Assembly (NCBI GenBank): GCA_964059195.1
Contig: CAXKWD010000001.1
Span: 119,841,751 to 119,905,750 of the forward strand
DNA length: 64,000 bases
From: Ectobius pallidus
Lineage: Eukaryota > Arthropoda > Insecta > Blattodea > Ectobiidae
Direction of reading: 5' to 3'
The position numbers and the translations under genes were made by a program. A model generated the notes under the pieces. It searched no databases. It saw nothing but the letters and a program-made list of their open reading frames with translations, and had not been told where the DNA came from. Positions 45,171 through 56,297 of the stretch are shown here, in pieces; within the stretch, counting starts at the first letter, position 1, and every line of letters begins with the position of its first letter.

Positions 45171-48100
45171 CTGAAACAAATAAAATACAATTAATTCGAA
45201 CACGATAATTGCAATATGGAAATTAAGAAGTCAAACAACCGTTTCAAACTACAAGTTATATCTGATAAGAATAAAGTAGGCCTAAATCGATATTGTCATT
45301 GTGATTTTAGTAGAAATTGTCGCTAGATAAACACGACTGTATATTACCGTGCACATACTCTCTGAATAGCCTTTAAAATTAAAAAAGGCAATATTAAGGC
45401 ATTACTAATACATTGTTGATAAAATATGCAAGTGTTAGTATGCAAGTTCGTCAACATACTGTAGGCTACTAACCGAATAAATCAAGGTGTAATCCAGGGA
45501 GAAGAAGAAACAGACTGTGAAGTGAATTTTCCTATGTAATAGCTGCAGTGAGAACAGCTTGAGCTGAAACAAATCCAAGCATTCAGTGTACATTATGCAA
45601 CAAGCCTATAATGGCATTTATTAAGATACGAGTATGTTTATGAAACGAGCAAACAGAGTTTCATAATTTCCATACGAGTATCTTAATTACCATTATAGGC
45701 TAGTTGCATACGACTATTTTTGTTCGACCATAATTAGTCTAAATGTTAAAATTTTGAGATTTTAGATTCACTCAAACAAACGATAACGAGCCCATTATGC
45801 CCTTCGCGTCAGCTGATTGTCGTAGTTCTTGTCTTCTCGAGAGATAGCTGGCTGTGGCAGGTCATGGCGTCGGTCAAATCGAAGCTACCTTATAGTTGAT
45901 TTCTTGAAACCAACAGATTTTTACAACACGAATTGAATTCAGTTTATATAGTATATAGCAGTTTTATTAGTATAATATTAAAATTAACATGAACAGAATT
46001 GTTTTTATTTTAAATACAGGCTATTTATTACGTAGCTTTTAGCTCCAGCTCTCAAGGTGTCAAGATCGTTTCGTGTTCGATAATAATCGATACCACACCG
46101 AAGTCGAAATGAAAAACAGTTTCGAAATGAGTGTCATTATGATACCGTTACGTCACACGTAATAAGCGTATTATAGTATGGTCGAACAAAAATTTTTATT
46201 TGACTGATAAGGAACGTAGAAGTGTGCCAAGTTAAATCTCTTTGTTACTAACATTAAAGTAACATTGACCAATTTACTCGAAGAGCATTGCTTGACACAG
46301 GAAAAGCATAAAAAATTACCTACCTCTTTAGCCAGTTCAGGATCCGATATTTTTAAAATCCTGTGAACGATGAAGTTTGTTTTATTCGCCTGGAAAAGGG
46401 AAAAAATTACATTTTATTACTTTAATGATGGCCAGAAAATACGTTGTAGAATAGTTCTGAAAGGAAATGAAACTGTTTTGTTACAGACTCTGAATAGTCG
46501 ACCTCCATGGAACATTCAACAAGGCACTGACTTTCTGTTCCCAAGTTTGCAGTTCCTATCCCGGTGTGAAGGGGGTACGCCATAGCGTAGTGGTTGAGGC
46601 GCTGCGCTACTAACCGGAAGGTCGCGGGTTCGTTCCCCGATGAGGTCGTTGGAGTTATTCAATTGACCTAATCCTTCTAGTGACACTATGGCCCTGGGGT
46701 CGACTCAGCCTCTAACGGAAATGAGTACCAGGAGCAATCCTGGGGATAAAGGCGGCCGGTGCGTCAGGCTGACAAGCTTACCACCTTCACATGCCGAATG
46801 ACTAAAAATCTGGACGCCTTAACGTCCTGGGCCCTATTTCATAAAAGTTACAATTATACAGGTGACAGGTGACATAAAATTGTCTTACAGGTTTACATTT
46901 TGACAATTGTGTTTTTCATAAAAGCTGACAACTTTACATAAATGTCATGACAATTTTGTAGATTTGTATGACAATTTTACATAGTGTTGTTTCTCAAAAC
47001 TTTTGAGTTTACAGGTAAAAGTCTGACAAATATGTCAAATCTTAGGATACCTATCATTTATGAAACATTAATTTTTGCTGACATATTTACAAATTTACAA
47101 AAAATGTAGAATTGTCATTACAGAAGTGACAGGCAATCTTTCATATGTAGGCCAACAGAGTAGGTTATGTAAATGTGTGGCATAACTTGGCAAACTTTCT
47201 TGTGATTTAAACTTTGTTAATAAACTTGCTAAATTGTCTTGTTAATAATGAACACTAGTAGTAGTGATATTGGTCGTAGTGAAAGTGGTGAAGAAATAGA
47301 CATGAAACCACCCACTGTTTTTAGGCAATATTAACCTAACTTTCAATTTCAGTGACTTTGTATTAAAAGAGAAATATAGGCCTAATTCAATTATTTTCGA
47401 TAGTAATAATCGATTGCTTAGGTATCATATTCGATGTTGAGAAATGTATGTGAGAGCCATCTACTGACAGTGTACTAAAGTAATCTTTAGGTTTGACATA
47501 AAATTGTCGGGTTTATGAAATGGGTTCTTTTAGTCTGACAGTTAACATTTATTTGCCTGTAATGTAAGGAAAAGTTGTAATATTTATGAAAAATACAATT
47601 GTCGTGACATATTGACAAATTTGTCAGACTTTACATAATTGTCGTATTTGTCACACCTGTAGAGTTTTATGAAATAGGGCCCTGGAACCCTCTGGCCCTC
47701 CATGGCCTGTATAGGGAACACTTTCATTTTTATTCCGGTGTAAATTTATGGCATTTTTGTATAGGTCTATGTAGTTTCGTATTTATGAAACAAATTTTAG
47801 TGATTTCTCAGTAACAGCAGATCTGAATTCTAGAAGTTATGTTTGTAACCTTTGTTTCGACGTCGTGAATCGTTCTGAAAAAAATAGTAGAAGCTCGAAC
47901 GTGAAAGCGTTTCGATTTACAGTTCTTAATTATTTTGGTTACAGTCTGTGCCCTTAATCATACGCAAAGAGGAAAATAATTGCGTAATTTATACTTTTAA
48001 TGAAATGAAACAATCTATGGGAGAGCAGTATAGCCTACATAGGTCAGTTTCAAATGTGAATTCTTGAAAAAATTTTGCATTATAGCTATTTTTATCAGGC

Positions 48101-51100
48101 CACGGAAAGTTGATTCCTATTTTGAAAGAATTAAAAATTAGACAATTAAAATAAGTATATGTGTGATTATAATCATTGCAAAACAGAGGACCATCTATTC
48201 CACTGCGCAGTTACTATCGAAAGATGGGAAGTGAATTACGACGTAAGGTGGTGAAAAAGTTAAAAGTATATCGAGTAACAGCATATTCCATGACAACCTT
48301 GCAATTGCAATCAAGAGGTCTATTAGCAAACCCGGCAATCTCCATTATGAAAAAAAAAGAGTGCGTGGAACGCCATGCGACAGAAGTGAAACTTGTTTTA
48401 ATTTTTTGATTTTTAATATTAGGTTTTTAACTTTTTAAATTTTGGATTTTGGATTTTTTAAATGTTTGATCTTATAATTTTTAAATTTTAGAGCTTTGAA
48501 TTTTTTATTTTTTGTATTTTTTAATTTTCGATTTTTTCATTTCGGATTTTTTATCTTTAAATTTTGAATTTTGGATTTTTTATTTTTGGATTTTTTATTT
48601 TTTAATTTTTTAATTTTTTAATTTGTTTAATTATGAATCTTGATTTTTAAAATTTTTGAATTTTTAAATTTTTTACTTTTAATTTTTTAAATTCTGGATT
48701 TTTTTACTTTTTAATTTTTGATCTTTGATTTTTTTAATTTTGGAATTTTGAATTTTTCAATTTTGGATTTTTTAATTTGGGATCTTTAAACTTTTTGGAT
48801 ATTTAATTTTGGATTTTTAGATTTTTCAATTTTGGATTTTGGATTTTTTATGTTTATTTTTTTTATTTTCTAAATTGTGGATTAGCCTAATAATTATTGA
48901 GTTGATTGTTTTCTGTGCAGTCCGTTCCGTCACAACTAACTAATTTCGTGACGATTTTCAGCGTAACACTAATTTCGTGACGATTTTGAGCGTTACACAA
49001 GCTGTCGTTTTACCCCTACCGCGGCTAAAGAAGTTTCACTTCAAAAGGATCGAGATGCTATTGATGAAAGAAAGTTTAATGCAATCTCCTAATAATTGCT
49101 TATATATGTCCCCTCTATACACAGGTAAAATATTTCTGTGTTATTCATTAACACTCTATATAAGCATTTCGTATTTAACTGTATGCGATTAATAAGTACT
49201 TTATTGCAACCAAATGGTCATATTATGATGAATGGTTGAATGACAAAAGACAGGGAAAACGGAAGCACCGCGAGAAATCCTCCCCCGATTCCATTTTGTT
49301 CATCAGAAATTCCACATGGATTCATCGAGATTCGATCCCAGGTTACAGCGGTGGAAGGCGAGCGTTTGCATGGGATTACTAATAATATAGATGAACCTTG
49401 ATAAGTTAATAAATAATTAGTCTATAATCTATTACAGGGGTGGCCACTACCTTAACTTTGGGAGTCGCAAATTTATGAAGCTGTTCGAAGCGCACCACAT
49501 TGTTTTTACTATACACATAAGCATTATTGTTCAATTACACAACAAGAAATAAGATTTTACTTTTGAGAAGTGCTTTTTCGAGTGTTCATTTTTGCTGTTA
49601 GTGTTTGAAATCTGCCTGATACTTGGTCAGCGTAGTTCGCACGAGTTCACTTAAATGTTCATAAGTTATTTCAGATCGATATTTAGATTTAATGAATTTA
49701 AGCGTTCAGTACAGAGATTCACACACATAAGTAGACCCAAATATCGAGATAAGTCTTTTAGCACACTCTTTTGTTAGTAGCTAAGTTCTTCTGGAACATT
49801 CTTCCAAAATTTTATAGCCGAAATACCACTTCGTTTAAGTCCTTTAGTCCTTCGTCCTCTTGCAGTTCTAGTAGCTCCAACTGGACTCCAACCGTATCCT
49901 TTGTAATTGGTGATGAAACAGGACAGCCATCGCCCACAACATCAACAGCGAAAAGGATTTTCCAGGAATGAAAATGAAGGTTTATGTGTCCTCAAATCAT
50001 TAAATCTGCCATTGATTTCTTTAGCAAGGTCAGACATTTTACGCAAATAATCTTCTGTTTCCACCGTCTTCTGACCGTCAGGAAGGCCTTCAGTAATTTT
50101 CTTCAAACATTTGAAACGAGTGAATGTTTTAGTCTGAAGGCCTTTCCGAAAGAGTCTTAATGTTATCTGAAAATTAAATACAGAAATAAAGTAAGAATTA
50201 AGTTTTTCACTTCTTCGTAATATGTTTTCATTAAATTATATTAACTAAATAGTTTTTAAAATCTGTATTATATTTACGCGGCTCTTGAGCCCCTTTGTGG
50301 CCACCCCTGGTCTATTATTTTAGTGATATTATATAATTATAGTTAATTAATTTGAATATATCATACCTCAGAAGAACACCGACTGCAGAAGTACGTGAGA
50401 AAAGAAAGGATGGACAGAGCAATCACAATCGACAGCACCATAGTAGTATTCATATTATGCAATTCCAGTTCCAACGCACTTGTCATAATAACATAAACGT
50501 TATACAATAAAAGTAAAAATGAAGCAAGGACATTCACTAATAAAGAGACCGAATACGCTGAATTAAGTAGTTCTGTCACATCGCAAAGAGAACTGTGCAG
50601 GTGGGATATACATTTTACTATCTGTGAGCTCTGCATGTTCATCGAACAGTGTTCACTTTTCTTATTCACTAAAATCCGTTCAAGATATAAATTAATGGAA
50701 CAAAATGACTGCCTTATTAGATTGACACATACAATAAATTGCATTTTTACCAAACCAACAGTAAACATAATTGGAATGTATATAATCATAGTAGGACTAC
50801 CTAGTTTTTCTGATAAAGATATGTAAGATACTATTGTGGAAGAGGCTGTTGCAGACAGTTCGATTGATAACTGTAAGATTAGATATATCAAATTACATGT
50901 ATTCTTTGCAGTAAAGGTGGAATCACACAAGATCAGTGTATTCACTATTTTATTTAGAGTTTTTCTGTTGCACCACACTGAGAATACAGCCACTGGATAA
51001 AAAATTGCAAAAGACATTCTGACTATTATTCCAGTGAGTTCAAACACGGAGTTTTCCATGGGAGATATCTTAAATTTAGCCATGTCAGTTATCAACACTG

Positions 51101-51275
51101 TTGCACACGTAAGGAACAAAAGTAGACTCCATATCTGCGATATTATTGAAACCTCCAACTGAAAAGTTGATTCTTTATATGAATACGAAAAAGGCATTAT
51201 TCCCATAAGTTTTGAAAGAAAATATGTGAATTTTACAGCTATATCTGCTTCATTAGACTGAAATAATTTTGGCAT
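45051..51275 (-). CDS. insect gustatory receptor (7tm_7 family), four exons, complete
   Basis: Exons on the minus strand are 51275-50367, 46389-46324, 45563-45474 and 45170-45051, giving 303 + 22 + 30 + 39 residues, or 394 in all. All introns are phase 0. Exon 1 holds several hydrophobic membrane helices. The last exons carry the features that define the family: LKLFSLQLLHRKIHFT, an FFSLDYTLIYS segment equal to the usual 'GFFxxDxxLL' stretch, and the end signature MYLVILIQF (the T-Y-h5-Q-F motif). Family members are ligand-gated cation channels in taste neurons; the ligand cannot be told from sequence. Intron 1 (about 4 kb) holds a hAT relic and an interrupted SINE. A possible AATAAA lies about 70 bases past the stop. 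Confidence 0.92.
45474..45563 (-). CDS. gustatory receptor, exon 3
   Basis: A 90-base exon between acceptor TTGTTTCAG and donor GTTAGT. It encodes the conserved stretch LKLFSLQLLHRK followed by FFSLDYTLIYS, the entry into the last helix. Confidence 0.92.
45595..46195. mobile_element. inverted-repeat element with inner hairpin in a gustatory receptor intron
   Basis: About 45604-45636 pairs with 45672-45703 ('gcctataatgg', 'aagatacgagtat'). TTGTTCGACCATA at about 45720 is inverted at about 46175. Boundaries unclear. In intron 2 of the receptor. Confidence 0.5.
46324..46389 (-). CDS. gustatory receptor, exon 2
   Basis: A 66-base exon between acceptor TTTCCAG and donor GTAGGT. It encodes a 22-residue stretch containing NKTNFIVHRILKISDPELAK, the intracellular loop conserved in insect gustatory receptors. 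Too short to find without the family pattern. Confidence 0.88.
46571..47734 (+). mobile_element. SINE family B, interrupted by an 850-bp element
   Basis: Head and body at 46571-46830 (A-box at about 46581, B-box-like GGTTCGTTCCC at about 46626); the end 'ctggaaccctctggc...atagggaacac' is at about 47683-47722. CCGGTGTGAA (46561-46570) and CCGGTGTAAA (47735-47744) flank the whole, 9 of 10 identical. In gustatory receptor intron 1, opposite strand. Confidence 0.85.
46831..47680. mobile_element. 850-bp DNA element with GCCCTATTTCATAAAA ends
   Basis: Perfect inverted ends GCCCTATTTCATAAAA, with weaker inverted similarity further in. Many 'TGACAATTnT' and 'TTTACAT' motifs lie inside. CCTGG stands on both sides (46826-46830 and 47681-47685) and once in the uninterrupted SINE at 16.1 kb, which fixes the duplication at 4-5 bases. 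Non-coding. Confidence 0.85.
47745..48390. other. gustatory receptor intron 1, part: nothing recognised
   Basis: A 77-codon plus-strand frame at 48176-48409 has no recognisable motif. Confidence 0.4.
48395..48890 (+). repeat. T-rich degenerate tandem repeat
   Basis: About 500 bases built from variants of TTTTGGATTTTTTAAT. Almost no G/C except in the GGA and CTT positions of the unit. Confidence 0.85.
49435..50309 (-). mobile_element. hAT transposon relic, 875 bp, with transposase remnants
   Basis: CAGGGGTGGCCAC at 49435-49447 is exactly inverted at 50297-50309. ATCTATTA (49427-49434) and GTCTATTA (50310-50317) are an 8-bp duplication with one change. On the minus strand, pieces such as RFKCLKKITEGLPD, YLRKMSDLAKEINGRFNDL and FGSTYVCESLY plus SKYRSEITYEHLSELVRTTL match ZBED5/GTF2IRD2-type hAT transposases, with stops, frameshifts and a large internal deletion. 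It begins about 50 bases past receptor exon 1's splice donor. Confidence 0.9.
50367..51275 (-). CDS. gustatory receptor, exon 1
   Basis: Starts at ATG (51273-51275) with MPKLFQSNEADIAVKF. It carries most of the membrane helices and the conserved HSSLCDVTELLNSAYS segment near residue 230. The donor GAG|GTATGA falls just before a TGA that would otherwise end the frame. Confidence 0.92.
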
Positions 51276-53080
51276 TATACAATAATATGCTTATACATAG
51301 GCGTAATCTTGTACTCCTCCTTATCAGATGTTATCTGCTACGTAAAATTCATATCGATTTAAAGGATTCATTTTAAAAATATTCTTTGTACTATATTCTC
51401 TTGAAGGCCATTTACTAAATGGTGCTAGGCCTAATTAATTAGTGCTAACTGCTTTATTTGGAAATAACGCGTTTTTGTTATTATAGAACGAGTTCTATGC
51501 ATCAGATAACCTTATTCTTAAGTGAGTGCTTATATTGATTCACATTGGATCAATGTGTAAACGTCGCAATAACGTGCAAAGCAATTATTTTTTGATTAAT
51601 TGTCTTTTCTTAAATGAAAAAGCATTAATGGATGTGTTAAGTTACCAGTAAATGCTGTTAATAACAGTAACAAAATAAATAGTAATATTTTGGAAGAAAT
51701 ATACCAAATAAATAATCACTGTACCGGTACTAATTTTGAGAACATTTTAATGTCCTAATTAATGAAAATAAAAAGCCTTAAAGAAGTATTTTTTTGGACT
51801 CATATTGTCATTCCTAGAACTTGACTTCTAATTTTTATGAAAACTTAAAAAAAATTAAATATGGCTCCTACGATTTTTATGAAAAAAACAAATTTCAATA
51901 CTCCTACCCAGGAATAATAAAATGTATTCGTGTTTCTTTAAAGCTTACTTATGGGGTACGTTACTCGTGTCCATTTTAGATTTTTCTTGACTATCTTAAC
52001 TATGGTAAAAGATACATAAAAAGCAAACACAGTAAAGTTGTAGAGGCAATTACAATTGGCACATTTTGTCAAACACATTTCTTTACAATTGGTATTAGGA
52101 ACTCGCGGACCAGTATTAATTCCACGCCGAATATAAAAAATAAATTGTGTATGCCTACCCCCTTGTTGTTCCTGATCAAATTTAGATTCTTCGTTACTTA
52201 ATTTATAAATTCTTCCCAAATCGTAAGCTTGAACAAACGTCTTTATAGGCCAAATGAGCTGTATTTTGAAGACCTTGACTCAGAATACAAGTTTACTGTC
52301 AAGTGTACTCAGTGCCTGATGAAAATGACAGTTTCTTGAATATTTGTCAATATAGTGAACCAAGCACTTGAATGGTGACAACCGCAGGGAGTTTAGATGG
52401 TGTAGTTTTTCACAGTATTTACTAGTCTTAACATCAATAGCACTGTTTTCTTCTCTCATTACTTCTCGCATATTAAAGGTCGAAGGTTTTTAAAAATGGG
52501 AATGCACCTATATCGAATATTTGTTCATTTCAAATCACTCTCAAACCTATCTACTTGAACTTCTTATCAACAATAGCACAAATCTGATATCGATAATCAA
52601 TAAACCAATGAAAATAAAACCAAGGAAGTAGAATGAGATAACAATGATAATGCATAGTTCCTACTACTACTTGGGATGCAGTCCCTTTACTGATATTTGG
52701 ACAATCTGGATTGGTTATTTTTGTCTTCACATGAAATCTTGCACAGAGAATCTGTTTTTAGTTGTTAGATCAAGGGCACCCAAGCACTGTAAAATGAGGG
52801 AGGGGTGCAATCAATCCTACCATTTACTGCAAACAAGTTGATTGGTATGAAGTTAAGGAATAAATAAGCTAATCAGATATAGGTTATTTCAGCGAATGTA
52901 ACTTTCAGCGACTTTCTATAGGCTACCTGGCTGAGGCAGTTTTTATTCTTACATCCTTCCCTAAGATATCATGACAATATTATTCGAAAAAAATTACAAC
53001 CACAATCTTTGCTAAACACTTCATAGTATGTAATACTTGGTTTAATATGTTTTCATACACATCGGTGTTGTCTGCTTCAT
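51276..53080. other. upstream of the gustatory receptor: nothing recognised
   Basis: No clear promoter. A minus-strand frame of 93 codons (52219-51938) with several Cys (CKEMCLTKCANCNCLYN) is not recognised and has no splice context. Confidence 0.4.
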
Positions 53081-53088
53081 AGTATAGG

Positions 53089-53486
53089 CTGTGGCGTAGC
53101 CAGAAAAAAATCTGGGAGGGTCGAAAGTGCCGAGGGGTTTGGGGGGTATGAAATACGGGGGTCCATCCCAGGAAATTTTAATAAAATTGAACTAATGAAA
53201 ATCACATTTTACGCTATTTTAGCACTGAAAAAATAGGTAGCAAATTTGTTTACTACACTGTATGACATTCCAACTTAAATAAGAAATCGATACCTAAGTT
53301 ATAATTCTTATTACTATTTATACACAAAGTTAAATAAAACATGCACAACATTTACAAGTTCAGTATTTTATTTAAATAAAATAATAAAATATTTGACAAA
53401 ATGAAGCTAAAATAACTTAAATAGAATTTTAGGTTTTGTTTTCGGGGAGGGGGTCCGGACCTGGACCCCCCTTCCCTACGCCACTG
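53089..53486. mobile_element. hAT-like MITE with CAGTGGCGTAG ends, 398 bp
   Basis: Left end CTGTGGCGTAGCC, right end CTACGCCACTG. AGTATAGG (53081-53088) and AGTATAGC (53487-53494) form an 8-bp duplication with one change. G/C-rich subterminal blocks inside both ends. A truncated relative is at 2343-2455. Confidence 0.88.
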
Positions 53487-53494
53487 AGTATAGC

Positions 53495-55180
53495 CCTTTA
53501 TAATATTAAGAACTCTGCATAGTAACAAACATTATTATCCATGCAGTAACACTTAGCAAGTCCAGTACGTCACTTGCTTATCAGTCCATGAAGGCGATAC
53601 CTGCACTGAATTGTTTATTAACTCCCACTTAGCAGTGTTAACGCTCATTCTTGAACATTCTTATAAAAGTGACTTGGTGAACTGCTCCGAGATAGTGGCC
53701 TACAGCGACAAGTCCGCGAGAAGCACTGATATTAAAGTCCTGGTTCTTCTAAAGATACATTCTCATACAGCAAAGTACATCTTCTGAAACCACGGGAACT
53801 AACACTTTTATACTTTTGTTTCAAATCATTCCGAATTTGCGTACGGTATTTCTTTCGTCCTCGAAATAATCAAGCCAGATAACTCCTGAAGTCTTATAGA
53901 TAAGAAAGCACATATACATATTTTTGGAGTTCCTACATTTTTCTGGATAACGTTTTTATAACCTCTTGTGCTGAAGTCTCTAATGGAAGTCTTCCTACAC
54001 TGGAGTCTACCGGCAGAAAAACGCGTACGCACTCGAGTGCGTTATCCGATACTTTTCTTCAAAGACTCAAAATCACATAGATTGTTATTCGTATTATTTC
54101 CATCATAGCCGTCCGCCAATTAAAGGAATTTACACCTGCAATCATGATGTAAGTATCAATTATATGTACATACATACATACATAATATATTTTGAGCTGT
54201 ATCATTTAAAATTATGTAGTCATATAAAATACACTTACTTTTAGATAGCAATATGCTATATGTATCTAATTAAAACTTAACCATTAAAAACATATATACA
54301 CTGATGCTGTGCACTGTAAGTTAATTTAAAAGCACACCGTTGTCATATGTTAAAATATGTACAATTATGCCGGAAAATATCTCAGCAATAGTCATTCATT
54401 AAAAGATAAAAATACACTTGAATACATGTAGATTAAAATAAGACAGTCTGTTGTCTATTTGATGAATACAGTAAAATTCTTCTGTAACCTTCTCAGCAAA
54501 GTCGTATAAAATTGTATTTTGAGTGCATTGAAGTTAGTATTTAAATAATTGTAAAAATAGTTGAATTGGAGGCGGCTTGTGAATGTGTTCCGTTGCATCA
54601 ATTGGGCTGTTGGCTTCTGTTTATAAGGAGATGCGCATTTCGATCATAAGATCATCTTCAGTCCTATAATTATATATAAAGAATTAGTATGATGTTATTG
54701 ATTAAAGTCATTTATATTTAACTATTGTATGATATAATTTTGACTCACCTGATTGTAACTTCCGATGTGTGGAAAGCTTGAGTACAAATGTCATACTGAA
54801 GCTATTATGTTTCGTTTGTGATAGGGTAACGTTCTGAGTATAGTTCATATAGTTCGTTGTGTTCTATTGTGTTTTCGTTTATAATTTTATGTCTGTGTCT
54901 GTATATTTCGAAATTTTCTAATGTGTTTAGTTTACGGCTTTTATTTTGTTTATGTAAAACTTTAAGTGTTTTGTATATGGGCATAAATCCAAATTAATAT
55001 TATAATGCTATAGGGCGTAGTGACGTTGCATCCATTGAACTTTGGTCTATTGTGGTTTGTGGTCAGGTGGACGAGTCTTTTCATATGTGAAATCCTATGT
55101 ACAAAAAATGATGATATAATATTGCAGTTTGTTGTTTCAAAAGTGCTACCTTATTTAGACAATTCCTAAGCAAGGTAAAA
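53495..55180. other. no gene recognised
   Basis: A 'catacatacatacata' tract at 54170-54183. The stretch 'cgatcataagatcatcttcag' near 54635 resembles an end of the 42-kb foldback element. Otherwise unassigned. Confidence 0.4.
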
Positions 55181-55189
55181 AAAGAAATA

Positions 55190-55560
55190 TTATTAGAGGT
55201 TCGTTGCCGCGCTTGCATGAGCCTGCCATCTAACCCTATTCTGTGCTAACTCCATCCAACCATCCCTCGCAAATCCGACTTCCCTTAAATCTATCCTAAT
55301 ATTGTCCTTCCACCTAAATATAAGTCTTTCATGTGGTCTCTTCCCTTTGAGTATCCCAGTCAATATTTTTGAGATAGGCTATGTCTACCACCCCCAAGCG
55401 CGCAACAATTCCAGCCCATTTCATCGTCCGTGATTTAATTACCCTTACTATATTCGGTGAAGAAAGTTATGAAGCTCGACATTATGCAGTTTTCCCAAGC
55501 ATATAAAGCAATGCTCCAGACATAGCATTTTATAAATTTCTTCCTCATATAAAGCTCAGG
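55190..55560 (-). pseudogene. LINE reverse transcriptase C-terminal fragment (same family as 21.4 kb)
   Basis: On the minus strand: a degraded WAGxVARxG region ('gaaatgggctggaattgttg'), then 'gatttaagggaagtcgg', GMVGWS and an A-x-A-A-x-N-L end. Many frameshifts. Confidence 0.75.
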
Positions 55561-55735
55561 TGATCTCTTTGGCTGTAGCAATTCGTGATCTCATTTCCTT
55601 TGTGCAGTAGACATAATTCGTCTTGAACTGATAAAGATTTTCCAGTTCTCGGTTTCCCATGACGAATCGCAACAATTCTTCCCTCTGATATTTTGTTATC
55701 ACTTTGAATTTGTCTAGTTTGGTTTCCATTCCACA

Positions 55736-55811
55736 TAGTGTAGAATAGTAGTATAGTGTAGAATAGTAGTATAGTGTAGAATAGTAGTATAGTGTAGTAG
55801 TGTAGTCTAGT
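55736..55811 (+). repeat. 18-bp minisatellite, about four units
   Basis: Unit TAGTGTAGAATAGTAGTA at 55736, 55754 and 55772, with a diverged fourth unit. Confidence 0.95.
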
Positions 55812-56205
55812 GCAATATGGTAGATCTAAGTTAGATTACGTCACTTTTCAAGAATAGAAGAAAGCAAACAAGTCTAAATGTGAAAGTAATCGTAAAAGTA
55901 GAAAGGAGAAATCATACAGTTCGATCTTCTTTCACTGTCACTTGTAATTAATTTGTTTGTGAGCAATTTCAAAAAGCTTTCGCTTTTCGAGCTATTGTTT
56001 TAATTGGTTTCTTATTTGAACGAACCTGAGAAATGAGATGAACACATGAGATTATCTGATCATTATAGCAGTAATTTATTGTAGGCATAATAGTGTTAAA
56101 ATCACGGAGAATCTAGTGAAACAATAAAACGTTTCCAATCTTTCTGATGTCACTATTTTAAAAGTCGATGGATGACCCATTATTTTAGTTGTTTTATTTT
56201 TTCAG

Positions 56206-56297
56206 TGGCTGCGATAACAGAGCATTTCAGGATATTACCCTCACTTCAGCAGTCAGGGTTAATGAAGAGGGAAGCTCTGGATACATCCACCAGGAAG
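56206..56297 (+). CDS. NHA antiporter, N-terminal cytoplasmic exon
   Basis: Acceptor ATTTTTTCAG and donor GTAAGT. It encodes a polar segment (GCDNRAFQDITLTSAVRVNE), with frame fixed by the next exon. It has no Met in frame, so at least one coding exon lies upstream. Confidence 0.75.

Noticed and set aside
48176..48409. 77-codon frame in receptor intron 1
   Set aside because: No motif, no splice context, next to a low-complexity tract.
51938..52219. 93-codon Cys-containing minus-strand frame as a small secreted peptide
   Set aside because: No signal peptide at its Met and no conserved spacing of the cysteines that I recognise.
55736..55811. CRISPR-like array
   Set aside because: Simple head-to-tail 18-bp minisatellite without spacers.
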